A DNA stretch of 64,000 nt from Actinomycetota bacterium (GCA_018268575.1 JAFDWF010000066.1:1-64000), one strand, 5' to 3'. Counted from the first letter of the stretch, positions 23,862-32,317 are shown. The notes: a model not told the origin generated them from the sequence alone. Numbers and translations are program-made.

Positions 23862-25531
23862 CTCTGCGAACGCACTTCGGCGTTCAACGGCGGGCGCTCT
23901 TCGCAGCGAAGGCGCCAGAGCTCGGTCGTGCCTCCTTCAGGGCGCGGCCGGAAGGCCGGGTAGGCGGGCCGTGGAGGAGCCCCGGTCCGCCGCTCGACCG
24001 CGACCTGCACCTCCCCCGCCATCGCGCTCAGCGCCCGCAGGCTCTGGTGGCGGTTCTGGCGGACGCCGAGATCGACCTCGGCCAGCCCGTCGAAGCCGGC
24101 GAGGCCGAAGGCATCGATCAGCATCGCGATCTCGACCCCATAGCCGACCGGGACTGATAGCCGCTCGAAGAGGTCGCGGCGGACCGCGATCTCCCCCGCC
24201 AGCGGCTGGGCGAAGCCGGCCAGCGAGGGGAAGTGGAGGTTCAGGAGCGGCCGGGCGACCAGCTCGGTCACCCTCCCCCCTTCGCCATCGTGGATCGCCT
24301 CGCCGAGCATGAAGGGGCGGCGGAACGTGCCCTTGACCAAGGCGAGAGTCGGGTCGACGAGGGCCGGGCCAAGCAGGCCGGTGAGGAAGCCCGGGTAGAA
24401 GCCGGTGGTGTCGGCGTCGAGGAAGACGATCAGCTCGGAAGCGGTCGCCCCGACCGCCCGCCACATCGCGTCGCCCTTGCCGCGGGCGGGCCCGAGGTCG
24501 GGCCGCAGCGCTGACTCTGAGAGCACGGTGGCCCCGTGCTCGCGGGCGATGGCGGCGGTGCCGTCGGCCGAGTCGGCGTCCACAACCACCAACTCATCGA
24601 GGAGCCCGGCGGCGCGCAGCGGGGCGATCGCGCCGAGGATCGGGGCGATCGTGGCCGCGCATTCGCGGGTCGGCAGAATCGCCGCGACTGAGGTCGCCTT
24701 CGCCGCCAGCAGCCGCTCGACGGTGAAGTCAGCACCGTCGTACCGGCGCTCCGCCAGCCAGCGGGCCAGCTCGAGGTCACGCGCGAGGCCGCGCTCGGCG
24801 CGCCCCTCGGTGCGGGCGGCGGTGACGACGGAGACCGGGCGCAGGCGGTGAATCGCGATCCCGGCGGCAGCGAGCCGGTCCTCCAGCTCCTGGTCCTCGA
24901 GCGCCGCCATCCAGGCCATCCCGCCGGCCCGGCGGTAGGCGCGCGGGGTGACCCCGAGGCTGGCACCGGAGAAGTGGGCGTGCTCGGCCGGACCCCTCGA
25001 GGCCGCCTCCCGGGTGCGTGATTCGAGATCAGCCTCGCGGCGAGCGAGGACCCCATCGGGGAGCGCCGCCGCCTCGGTCGGGTCGAGGTGGACCTCGCCG
25101 CCGATCGCCTCGGCTCCCGCCGCGATCGCCTCCAACTGGCGGGCGATCCAGTCGCGGGCGACGACCGAGTCGGCGTCGGTACTGGCGAGGAGGCCGTCGC
25201 AGCGGCCGAGGTTTTCGAGGCGGGCACAGCCGATGTCCATCCCGGTCGCGCGAGCGGGCCCGGCGCCCTGCGCGGGCCCGGGGACGAAGTGGATCGCCGG
25301 GCCGCGGGCGCGCTCGCGGAAGGCCTCGACCACGCCGGCGGTGTCGTCCTCGCAGGCGTCGAGTACGACGATGATCTCGTATTCCTCTAACCCGACCTCG
25401 ACCTGGTCCGCCAGCGCCTCCAGGCAGGCGCCGATCCGCAGCTCCTCGTCGCGGGCGGGGACCACGACCACCGCGCGCACGGTGTCGGCCGGCGCCGGCA
25501 GCGCCGTCGTGGCGGCGGCGCTCAGCGCCAC
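23858..25531 (-). CDS. Two-domain glycosyltransferase: GT2 fused to glucosyl-3-phosphoglycerate synthase-like domain
   Basis: This protein has 557 residues. Domain 1 (about 15-260) is a GT2 transferase: VRAVVVVPARDEELRIGACL, EIIVVLDACEDDTAG, a DxD-like STDADS motif and GGMAWMAALEDQELEDRLAA. Domain 2 (about 280-530) resembles GpgS: VAAILPTRECAATIAPIL, LVVDADSADGTAAIA, PARGKGDAMWRAV, FLDADT, FPSLAGFAQPLAGEIAVRRD and PVGYGVEIAMLIDAFG. GpgS makes glucosyl-3-phosphoglycerate from NDP-glucose for glucosylglycerate or methylglucose lipopolysaccharide synthesis. The GTG at 25531 overlaps the flavoprotein gene by 10 nt. The fusion implies two sequential sugar transfers or donor coupling. Confidence 0.82.
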   Translation of the reverse strand: MALSAAATTALPAPADTVRAVVVVPARDEELRIGACLEALADQVEVGLEEYEIIVVLDACEDDTAGVVEAFRERARGPAIHFVPGPAQGAGPARATGMDIGCARLENLGRCDGLLASTDADSVVARDWIARQLEAIAAGAEAIGGEVHLDPTEAAALPDGVLARREADLESRTREAASRGPAEHAHFSGASLGVTPRAYRRAGGMAWMAALEDQELEDRLAAAGIAIHRLRPVSVVTAARTEGRAERGLARDLELARWLAERRYDGADFTVERLLAAKATSVAAILPTRECAATIAPILGAIAPLRAAGLLDELVVVDADSADGTAAIAREHGATVLSESALRPDLGPARGKGDAMWRAVGATASELIVFLDADTTGFYPGFLTGLLGPALVDPTLALVKGTFRRPFMLGEAIHDGEGGRVTELVARPLLNLHFPSLAGFAQPLAGEIAVRRDLFERLSVPVGYGVEIAMLIDAFGLAGFDGLAEVDLGVRQNRHQSLRALSAMAGEVQVAVERRTGAPPRPAYPAFRPRPEGGTTELWRLRCEERPPLNAEVRSQR

Positions 25532-26697
25532 GCCGCCCGTTCCTCGATGAGCCCGCGGCCGCGTTGGTAGGCGGCGTCGTCGAGGTGCGAGGCGACCCCG
25601 ACCAGCTCGCCGTCGCGCCCGTACCAACAGGCGAAGGCTCCATCGTCGCCGGGCTCGAAGCGCAGCTCGTCCCAACCGTCGCCCCAGCCGACGTATTTGA
25701 TCGTCCGCTCGCCGATCGTCGACCAGAAGCCCGGGGCGACGTCCCAGCGGGATGCGGCGCCGGCCAGCGCCTTGCCCGCGACCTCGCCCATATTCAGCGC
25801 CTCACCCCAATGTTCGACCCGCAGCCGCCGTCCGGCGCTCGCGTTGAAGGCGAAGGCGACGTCGCCGGCGGCGAGCACGCGGGGGTCGGCGGTGGCCATC
25901 GCGGCGTTCACCTCGATCCCGTCCTCGGCGGTCAGCCCGGCGGCCGCAGCGAGCCCGTCGTTGCGCTCCACCCCGAGCGCCAGCAGGATCCGGTCGAAGA
26001 CCTCCCGGTGGCCGTCGTCGAAGCGGGCGCGGGCGGCGCGATCTCCGGCCGGGTCGATCTGGGCCAGTTCGGCTTCGGGCAGGATCTCGACCCCGAGGAC
26101 GCCGAGCCACTCCGCGAACCGTTCCGCCACCTCGCGGCCGAGGCGGTCGATCTGAGGCAGCTCCTCCAGCATCGCCATCGTCACGGCGACGCCGCGCAGC
26201 GCCAGCGAGGCAGCCGCCTCGCAACCGATGAAGCCGGAGCCCGCGACCAGCACCCGGTCGGAGGAACCGAGCTCGCGCAGGCGCTCCGAGTCGCCGATCC
26301 GGCGCACGGTCTGGACCGCGGCGCGGTCCGCGCCGGGGATCGGCGGGACCAGCGGGTCGGCGCCCGTGGCCAGCACGAGGCGGTCGAAGCCGACCTCCTC
26401 GCCGTCGGCCAGGCGCGCCGCCGGAACGCCCAGGTCGAGCTCCGCCACCTCGGCCCCGTTGCGGAGCTCGATCGCGCATTCCTTGTACCAGGAGGCGTCG
26501 GCGAGCGGCAGGTCCTTGCGGCCCGCGTCGCCGCGGAGGAAGTCCTTGGTCAGCGGCGGGCGTTCGTAGGGCGGGTCGGGCTCGCGGGCGAGGATCGTCA
26601 CCGTGCCCGCACCACCCGCCTCGCGGTAGGCGCCCGCCGCGGCCTGTGCCGCTGGGCCGCCGCCGACGATCACGATCCGCTCCCCGGCGCCGCTCAT
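25522..26697 (-). CDS. NAD(P)H-dependent flavoprotein reductase (ferredoxin/rubredoxin reductase-like)
   Basis: This 391-residue FAD protein has GxGxxG motif 1 at VIVGGGPAAQAAAGAYREAG (about 9-28), the RPPLTK segment typical of ferredoxin reductases, ATG in LVLATGADPLVPP, and the NAD-binding VLVAGSGFIGCEAAASLALR. The second FAD motif is VLAAGDVAFAFN. The C-terminal VEHWGEALNMG is the BphA4-like dimer/reductase domain. It would deliver electrons to an oxygenase or dehydrogenase, plausibly the acyl-CoA dehydrogenase-like protein of this operon. The ATG at 26697 overlaps the methyltransferase stop. Confidence 0.87.
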   Translation of the reverse strand: MSGAGERIVIVGGGPAAQAAAGAYREAGGAGTVTILAREPDPPYERPPLTKDFLRGDAGRKDLPLADASWYKECAIELRNGAEVAELDLGVPAARLADGEEVGFDRLVLATGADPLVPPIPGADRAAVQTVRRIGDSERLRELGSSDRVLVAGSGFIGCEAAASLALRGVAVTMAMLEELPQIDRLGREVAERFAEWLGVLGVEILPEAELAQIDPAGDRAARARFDDGHREVFDRILLALGVERNDGLAAAAGLTAEDGIEVNAAMATADPRVLAAGDVAFAFNASAGRRLRVEHWGEALNMGEVAGKALAGAASRWDVAPGFWSTIGERTIKYVGWGDGWDELRFEPGDDGAFACWYGRDGELVGVASHLDDAAYQRGRGLIEERAAWR

Positions 26698-27281
26698 CGC
26701 CGCGCCACCCACCGGTCGAGCAGGTAGTCGGGCGTCGTGCGGCTGGCGTCGAGCAACAACCTCGTTGTGTCGTCGACGAGCGCGTGGACGTCGTCCCCGT
26801 TCAGCTCGCGGCGCGGGTCGCCATGCCGCCAACTGACGACCAGAAGGGCTCCACCCGGAGCGAGCACCGCCTCCATCCGCCGGACGCCCTCGCGGACCAG
26901 GTCCGCGCTCCAGTAGTAGAGGATCTCGCCGCAGACGATCGTGTCGAAAGGGCCCTCCGGCATCTCCTCTGGCAGGCGGCGCCGCTCGAACACGACCTGC
27001 GGGGTGCCGCGTAACCGCTCGCGCGCCCGCGCCAGGGCGGTCGGGCTGAAGTCGACGGCGAGCAGCGTGTGGCAGCGGGCCGCCAGCATCTTGGTGAAGA
27101 CACCGATCGAGCAGCCGAGCTCGAGGGTGCGGCCGGGATGCGCGGGCAGGTAATCGAGCGTGTGCCGGTACTTCGCCTGCTCGTACTCACTGGTCGCGTA
27201 GCTCCAGGGGTCGTCGGATTCGCGGGCGAGCCGCTCAAAGTGCTCGACCGGGGCGCGGTCGTCGTCGAGACGAGGGCTCAT
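26694..27281 (-). CDS. NodS-like SAM-dependent methyltransferase
   Basis: This 195-residue class I methyltransferase has motif I TLELGCSIGVFTKMLAARCH (SAM-binding loop), the acidic end of strand 2 in LAVDFSPTALARAR, motif IV FDTIVCGEILYYW and post-motif LAPGGALLVVSW. The N-terminal FERLARESDDPWSYATSEYE and LYYW are characteristic of the NodS family, which N-methylates de-N-acetylated chitooligosaccharides. Its operon contains a NodB-like deacetylase and glycosyltransferases, so methylation of an amino sugar is a fair hypothesis. Starts and stops overlap neighbours by 4 nt. Confidence 0.85.
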   Translation of the reverse strand: MSPRLDDDRAPVEHFERLARESDDPWSYATSEYEQAKYRHTLDYLPAHPGRTLELGCSIGVFTKMLAARCHTLLAVDFSPTALARARERLRGTPQVVFERRRLPEEMPEGPFDTIVCGEILYYWSADLVREGVRRMEAVLAPGGALLVVSWRHGDPRRELNGDDVHALVDDTTRLLLDASRTTPDYLLDRWVARR

Positions 27282-28384
27282 CGCCGGCTCAGCCCCTCGG
27301 CGCCGAGCTTGGTCAGCAGCGGGTCGAGGCGGTGCTGGAGGAGGAACGTCTCGAGGTCGCGACGAGCGCGGTCGAGCCGGCCCCGGGTGACGAAGGGATG
27401 CGAGCCGCAGGCAGCCGCAGCGACCTCGAGCACCCCTTTGGCGGACCGATCGATCTCCGCCCGCATTGCGATGCTGGTCGCGCGCACCTCGGTATCCGGG
27501 GCTGCCGCGGCACGGTCGAGCCACGCATCGACGGTGCCTCGCATCGCCTCGATCCGGCCAGCCGCGAGCCGGGCAAGCGGCTCGTCGGCGCGGTGAGCGG
27601 CAAGCTCGTCGAGCGCGGCGGCGGCGGCGGCGTCCACCATCCCCGCCCAGCTCGCCGCGGTGCGCATGGCGTCGCGCGAGAACCAGGGGTCCCGGGCGAG
27701 CTCCCCCGGGCCGCCGAGCACGGCTGTGACGGACGCGTCGTGGAAGACGACGCGGTGGCTCTCCGACGCGCGCAGTCCGGCCGCCCGGTACCAGGAGCGA
27801 TCGACCTCGACCTCCTCGCCGCAGTCGAGCAGAACCAGAGCCGGCGGCGTGCCGTCGTCGGTGCCGACCATCACCAGCGCCGCCTCGACCCCGCCGGCGC
27901 CCGAGCAGAAGGTCTTCGCGCCCCGTAGGACGAGGCCGTCGCCGGTTTCCCCGAGGCGAGCCGGGTCGCCCTCCCCCGGTGCGGGGTCGGCGCCCCAGAC
28001 TCCGAATAGCCTCTCGCCCGTGCCGATCGCCGCCAGCTCGCGCTCGCGCACCTCCGGCCCGGCGGCGACTCCAAGGCGCTCGACCGCGTTCAGGTGACCG
28101 TCGAGGATGCGGCCGACCGAGGCGTCCGCGGCGGCCACCCGGCGCACCAGATCCCACTCGAGGCGGACCGCGGAGCGTTCGCGGGCGGCGCCGATCGTCG
28201 CCGTCAGGGCACCGGCTTCGGCGAGATGGAAAAAGGCCTTGCGGGGGAAGCGCGGCGCCCGGTCGAGCTCCGACGCCTCGGCCGCGATCGCCGCCAAAGC
28301 CCGGTCGAGGCGCGCGGCCTGGCCGACGCCGCCGTCCCCATCTGTATCTGTAGCCGTCGCCGACGGTAGGTCCAGCCCGGTCAC
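27278..28384 (-). CDS. Acyl-CoA dehydrogenase-family protein
   Basis: This 368-residue protein has the ACAD layout. The helical N-terminal domain includes FHLAEAGALTATIG and WDLVRRVAAADASVGRIL. The middle beta domain has LRGAKTFCSGAGGVEAALVM, VVFHDASVTAVLGGPGEL and a Ser/Thr FAD-contact region. The C-terminal helical bundle has IEAMRGTVDAWLDRAA and VLEVAAAACGSHPFVTRGRL DRARRDLETFLLQHRLDPLL. I cannot identify a catalytic Glu with certainty, so it may be an oxygenase-like or non-CoA member. The GTG at 28384 overlaps the deacetylase stop (GTGA). Homologues occur in actinobacterial sugar-lipid clusters with GT2 and NodS-like genes, which is the context here too. Confidence 0.78.
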   Translation of the reverse strand: MTGLDLPSATATDTDGDGGVGQAARLDRALAAIAAEASELDRAPRFPRKAFFHLAEAGALTATIGAARERSAVRLEWDLVRRVAAADASVGRILDGHLNAVERLGVAAGPEVRERELAAIGTGERLFGVWGADPAPGEGDPARLGETGDGLVLRGAKTFCSGAGGVEAALVMVGTDDGTPPALVLLDCGEEVEVDRSWYRAAGLRASESHRVVFHDASVTAVLGGPGELARDPWFSRDAMRTAASWAGMVDAAAAAALDELAAHRADEPLARLAAGRIEAMRGTVDAWLDRAAAAPDTEVRATSIAMRAEIDRSAKGVLEVAAAACGSHPFVTRGRLDRARRDLETFLLQHRLDPLLTKLGAEGLSRR

Positions 28385-28983
28385 GCCAGCACCCCCTCGC
28401 AGCCGGACACCCCCGCAGGAGTCAGCGCCGAGCCCTCGGCGATCCCCAGCAACAGCTCGGTGAGGGCGACGGTCTCGGCGCAGCCGCCACGACGGGCACC
28501 TGGCCCGAGGGCGTCGTGCATGAGGATCACGTCTCCCCCGCGCAGGCCACCCTGGGCGTCGAGGGCTTTGAGCATCCGGCGCGCACCGTCGCCCCGCCAG
28601 TCGTGGGTATCGAGATTCCATCCCCAGAGGCGCAGATCGTGGCTGGAGGCGAGGGCGCGGGTGGCGTCGGTCTCGACCCCCCAGGGGGCCCTCCAGGCGC
28701 GCGGCCGCACCCCGACCTCGTCGAGCAGCTCGAGGCCCGTCTCGAGATCGGCGACAACGGCCTCGCGGGGACGCTCGGAATGGCGGACGTGGTCGACGCA
28801 ATGGAATCCGACCTCGCTGCCGGCCGCGAGGATCGACTCGATCAGGTCTGGGTTCTCGATCGCGCGCCGCGCCTGCACGAAGAAGGTGGCGCGGGCGCCG
28901 CGGCGGGCGAGGGCCGCGAGGATCCTCGGCGTCCACAGCGGATCAGGTCCGTCGTCGTAGGTGAGGGCGATCGTCTCCTTCAT
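28381..28983 (-). CDS. NodB-type polysaccharide deacetylase
   Basis: This protein has 200 residues. The metal-dependent deacetylase motifs are all present: motif 1 TYDDGP (residues 9-14), motif 2 FHCVDHVRHSE with two His ligands, motif 3 RAPWG, motif 4 DTHDWRGDG and motif 5 ILMHDA. There is no signal peptide, so it probably acts on a cytoplasmic or lipid-linked precursor. The ATG at 28983 lies 9 nt after GGGTAC; the upstream-extended frame to 29055 runs through the promoter and is rejected. It is the first gene of the seven-gene operon ending at 22513. Confidence 0.88.
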   Translation of the reverse strand: MKETIALTYDDGPDPLWTPRILAALARRGARATFFVQARRAIENPDLIESILAAGSEVGFHCVDHVRHSERPREAVVADLETGLELLDEVGVRPRAWRAPWGVETDATRALASSHDLRLWGWNLDTHDWRGDGARRMLKALDAQGGLRGGDVILMHDALGPGARRGGCAETVALTELLLGIAEGSALTPAGVSGCEGVLA

Positions 28984-28992
28984 GGCCAGGAG

Positions 28993-29016
28993 GTACCCGC
29001 CCTCGCCTGGAGATCC
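28993..29016 (-). promoter_or_regulatory. SigB/SigF-type promoter of the NodB/NodS/GpgS operon
   Basis: GGAT (29016-29013), 14 nt, GGGTAC (28998-28993) on the minus strand, and the ATG 9 nt downstream. It would drive seven genes to 22513. Confidence 0.65.
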
Positions 29017-29131
29017 CACGCCGTGGTCCGTCCGGCACACCCCTGGCTGCTCCACAATGGCCCGCCGCCGCTAGGGGGCGCCGATCACGGGTAACAGATT
29101 GTGGTGGGCGTCCCACCGACACAAGTGAACG

Positions 29132-29689
29132 ATGAATGACACCTCGACCAAGGAGGTCCCGCCGAAGGATCTCCCCGCCGAAATCGACCTCGGCCGCCAT
29201 CGAGACTACGAAGGTCGGTGGAAAGCCAAATGGCTGCGGCGGGGCCTCCTCATCCTGCTCTTCGTCTTCGTCGTCGCCGCCCTCGCCAATGCCTTCGGCC
29301 AGGCGGCGTGGACCGACACGGCGAGCGGCGCGGGCGGCTCGCTGAGCGTCAAGGCGCCGAGCCGCATCCGCGGTGGGCTCACCTACCAGGCCGAATTCCA
29401 GATCCACGCGACGCGCGACCTCGGTGCGCCGACCTTGGTCCTCGACCGTGGCTAGGTCGACCAGACCACGGTCAACACCGTGCAGCCCGAACCGGCGGGC
29501 TCCACCACCGACGCTGAAGGGAACCTGAAATTCCGCTTCCCGCCGATGCCGGCAGGGCGGACGTTCGTCGTCTACATCGAGTTCCAGGCGAACCCGATCA
29601 ACGTCGGCTCCCACGAGGCCGACGTCTCGCTCTATGACGCCGGCGAACAGATCGTCTCGATCCCTCGCACCCAGATCGATTTCCCATAG
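29132..29689 (+). pseudogene. Membrane-anchored protein interrupted by an amber codon
   Basis: The ATG at 29132 opens a protein with a cytoplasmic N-terminus (DLGRHRDYEGRWKAKWLRRG), one membrane helix (LLILLFVFVVAALANAFGQA, about 39-58) and an extracytoplasmic beta-rich domain. A TAG at 29453-29455, after LVLDRG, breaks it at residue 108. The same frame then continues for 78 codons with normal sequence (VDQTTVNTVQPEPAG... FRFPPMPAGRTFVVYIEFQA) to 29689. A single G-to-A change of a TGG Trp codon would explain it. DUF421 follows 9 nt later, so the two probably formed an operon. Confidence 0.75.
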
Positions 29690-29698
29690 GGAGCTGCC

Positions 29699-30142
29699 AT
29701 GGACATCGTCATCCGCGCCGCGGTGATCTTTCTCTTCATCTTCATCCTCACCAGGATGCTGGGCCGGCGCGAGCTGAACTCGCTCGAGCCTTTCGACCTG
29801 ATCCTGTTGGTCGTCACCGGCGACCTCGTCCAGCAGGGCGTCACCCAGAACGACATGTCGGTGACCGGGGCGCTCCTGGCGATCTCGACGATCGGCCTGC
29901 TCACCGTGCTCCTCTCCTGGCTCAGCTTCCGCTTCAAACGGATGCGCCCGGTGCTAAACGGCGAGCCGATCGTGCTGGTAGAGGACGGCGAGCTGATCGA
30001 GCCGAACCTGCGCCGACAGCGGCTGACCCGGGAGGAGATCGGCGCCGAGGCGCGCCTCGAGGGGATCTCCTCGATCGAGGAAGTTCGCTGGGGGATCCTC
30101 GAGACGAACGGCCGGATCAGCTTCGTGCAGAAATCGGACTGA
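29699..30142 (+). CDS. DUF421 (YetF-like) membrane protein
   Basis: This 147-residue protein has two or three N-terminal helices (RAAVIFLFIFILTRMLGRRE; LLAISTIGLLTVLLSWLSF) followed by the cytoplasmic DUF421 domain: KRMRPVLNGEPIVLVEDGEL, LRRQRLTREEIGAEARLEGI, EEVRWGILETNGRISFV. The conserved G-R-R-E/L-x-x-L-x-P-F-D-x-x segment (GRRELNSLEPFDLIL) is intact. The family is linked to spore and stress physiology in Bacillus, but its activity is unknown. It lies 9 nt after the amber-interrupted gene, and a GGAG-type site overlaps that gene's end. Confidence 0.9.
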   Translation: MDIVIRAAVIFLFIFILTRMLGRRELNSLEPFDLILLVVTGDLVQQGVTQNDMSVTGALLAISTIGLLTVLLSWLSFRFKRMRPVLNGEPIVLVEDGELIEPNLRRQRLTREEIGAEARLEGISSIEEVRWGILETNGRISFVQKSD

Positions 30143-30361
30143 GGCCGAGCCACGATCGGCGTCAGGCCTGTGGCGGGCCTTGACGACGAAGGACCGCTGC
30201 GACCGGCAGCACCGGCTCGACCAGCTCCGGGCGGGGCCCGACCATCGCCTGGCGGGCCAACTCCTCCGAGGAGGAGTTCCAGTCGCCGTAGTTGTCGTTG
30301 ACGAGCGCGGTCGTCCCGCCCTCCTCGCCGTGTCGCGCATGCCTGGTGTTGCGGCCCTCCG

Positions 30362-30850
30362 CTACTCCCCGTAGGGGTCCTCGGCGGCCGCCAGTTTCAG
30401 CGAGCCCTCGCGGACCTCCGCTAGGTGGCGTTCCTGGATCGGCAGAGCCCACTCGACCAGCTCGCGGATCGGCGTCTCGCCGGCGTTCTCGTTGACCTTG
30501 CCGAGGATCGCCCAGTGGCCGGCCTCGCCCGCCTCGGTCATGGTCAGGAACTCGAAGCCGTCGAGCCCGTCGGAGTCCTCGCCGAGGTAGATCTCCATGA
30601 ACCGTTTCGCCTCGGACTTCGTCTCCTGGGCCTTGTCGAGGATCGCCGTCTTCCTGCCGTCCCGCTCACCCGCGAGCTCGGTGCAACGGCGCTCGGTCTC
30701 CTCCGCCTCCGCGCGCATCTTCTGCAGCGCCGGCAGCAGCTCGGAGTCGTCGTCGAGCATGCCTTCGACCTTCTTCGTCGCCTCCCGGGCCGCGGCGGCC
30801 AGTCCGGTCACCTCCGCCAGCTTCTCCTCCAGCGTCGTCAGGTCGGCCAT
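30362..30850 (-). CDS. Helical protein following the bc1/oxidase operon
   Basis: This 162-residue protein is almost entirely helical and charged, with coiled-coil-like heptads (LTTLEEKLAEVTGLAAAARE, ATKKVEGMLDDDSELLPALQ, RAEAEETERRCTELAG) and a C-terminal half containing GHWAILGKVNEN and ELVEWALPIQERHLAEV. The last part recalls ferritin-like or DUF892 helical bundles, but I cannot show the metal ligands. The ATG at 30850 has AAGGAGGA 7-8 nt upstream; the ATG at 30856 is too close to that site. It begins 2 nt after the qcrB stop, so it is co-transcribed with the respiratory genes. Confidence 0.68.
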   Translation of the reverse strand: MADLTTLEEKLAEVTGLAAAAREATKKVEGMLDDDSELLPALQKMRAEAEETERRCTELAGERDGRKTAILDKAQETKSEAKRFMEIYLGEDSDGLDGFEFLTMTEAGEAGHWAILGKVNENAGETPIRELVEWALPIQERHLAEVREGSLKLAAAEDPYGE

Positions 30851-30852
30851 GG

Positions 30853-32313
30853 TCATTCCTCCTTGGTCGTGCCCGTGGGACGTGCGTCCCCCTCGGGGGC
30901 GGTTTCGGTGCCGCGGGGTTCGTACCCGCGTGCCGGGCGGGATAACGGGCGAGACGCCTCGCGAGGGCGCTCGACCAGGCGGGCGCCGGAGTCGCGGGCC
31001 GGATGGCCACCGCGGTCGCGCAGGTGGCGGCAGGTCGCCCGGGTGGCGAAGAAGACGACGACCGGCAGGAGCATCGCCAGCGCCCGGTACATCCAGAGCT
31101 GGAATTCGTAGGAGACGCCGAACTGGACGAAGGCGCGGTCCGCGGCGCCGGCGAAGAAGACGGTGACGACGAGGGTGAAGACGGCGGCCCCGATCGCGGT
31201 GCGGGTCGGGTTGTCGCGCGGGCGGTCGAGCAGGTTGTGGGGGCGGCGGTCGCCGCTCCAGCGGCGCTCGATCGTCGGCCAGAGGTAGAGGAAGCCGAAG
31301 ACCGCGCCGGGGAAGAGCACACCGCCCCAGAACGGGTTCGGGATCAGCGTGTAGTCGCCGATCACGATGTCGAAGTGGGGCATCAGACGGAGCGCGCCGA
31401 TCAGCCAGCCGAGGTACCAGTCGGGCTGCGCGCCGTTCGTCCCCAGCCAGGGCTCGTACGGGCCCCACTGCCAGATCGGGTTGATCTGGACGAGGCCGCC
31501 GAGCAGGAAGAGGACCGCCGCGGTGGCGAAGAAGAGGCCGAGGCTGCGCAGCGCGTAGGCGGGCCACATCGGCGTGCCGATCACGTTCCCCTCCTTCTGC
31601 CGGCGGCCGCGGAACTGGCTGTGGTGGGGGCGCGCGACAAGCGCCAGGTGGATTGCCATCAGCGTCGCGATCAGGATCGGGAGGACGAAGACGTGGACGA
31701 AGAAGAGGCGGGAGAGGAAGTCGGGCGTGCCGGGGAAGCGGCCGCCCCAGAGGAGAACGCCGAACTGGCCGCCGACGAGCGGGACAGAGAGCGCCACTGC
31801 GTTGCCGATCGCCAGGCCCATGCCGGAGAGCAGGTCGTCGAGCAGCGAGTAGCCGACGTAGCCCTCGACCACCGCCAGCACCAGCATCGTCAGCCCGACG
31901 TAGTAGTTGATGTCGCGCGGCCTGCGGAAGGCGCCGGTGAAGAAGATCCGCAGCAGGTGGACGGTGATCGCGGCGAGGAAGACGTCGGCGGCCCAGTGGT
32001 GGACCTGGCGGATGAGGAGGCCCGCCTGGACTTCGAAGCTGAGGTTCAGCGCCGAGGCATAGGCCTTCGTCATTTCCGTGCCGCGCAGCGGCGCATAGGT
32101 GCCGTGGTAGACGACGTGGGCGGTGCTCGGTTCGAAGAAGAGCGCCAGGTAGGTCCCGGTCGCGACCAGGATCAGGAACGAATACATCGCAACCTCGCCG
32201 AAGAGGAAGGTCCAGTGGTCGGGGAAGACGTAGCGGAGCGCTTTCGTCAGCGCGCCGCTGCCGCCGGTGCGGCTCTCGACCGTGCGCAGGACACGGCGGG
32301 TCGTCATCGGCAT
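30853..32313 (-). CDS. qcrB: Cytochrome b subunit of the bc1/menaquinol:cytochrome c reductase
   Basis: This 486-residue cytochrome b has about nine membrane helices. Haem-ligand histidines are in IRQVHHWAADVFLAAITVHL and in the FFVHVFVLPILIATLMAIHL helix. The Qo-site PEWY motif of mitochondria appears as QPDWYLGW (PDWY), as in actinobacteria. FPDHWTFLFGEVAMYSFLIL marks the N-terminus. The last 75 residues are a Pro/Arg-rich soluble tail absent from most homologues. It is the last respiratory gene of the operon, 4 nt after qcrA. Confidence 0.93.
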   Translation of the reverse strand: MPMTTRRVLRTVESRTGGSGALTKALRYVFPDHWTFLFGEVAMYSFLILVATGTYLALFFEPSTAHVVYHGTYAPLRGTEMTKAYASALNLSFEVQAGLLIRQVHHWAADVFLAAITVHLLRIFFTGAFRRPRDINYYVGLTMLVLAVVEGYVGYSLLDDLLSGMGLAIGNAVALSVPLVGGQFGVLLWGGRFPGTPDFLSRLFFVHVFVLPILIATLMAIHLALVARPHHSQFRGRRQKEGNVIGTPMWPAYALRSLGLFFATAAVLFLLGGLVQINPIWQWGPYEPWLGTNGAQPDWYLGWLIGALRLMPHFDIVIGDYTLIPNPFWGGVLFPGAVFGFLYLWPTIERRWSGDRRPHNLLDRPRDNPTRTAIGAAVFTLVVTVFFAGAADRAFVQFGVSYEFQLWMYRALAMLLPVVVFFATRATCRHLRDRGGHPARDSGARLVERPREASRPLSRPARGYEPRGTETAPEGDARPTGTTKEE

Positions 32314-32317
32314 CGGC

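Noticed and set aside
29103-29117. Small hairpin GGTGGG-CGT-CCCACC upstream of the amber-interrupted gene
   Set aside because: A 6-bp stem without a T-run is expected by chance in DNA this GC-rich.
30162-30314. Minus-strand stretch reading TALVNDNYGDWNSSSEELAR... after the respiratory operon
   Set aside because: The composition looks protein-like, but I find no start codon with a ribosome-binding site in that frame. It may be the remnant of a small gene; not enough to annotate.
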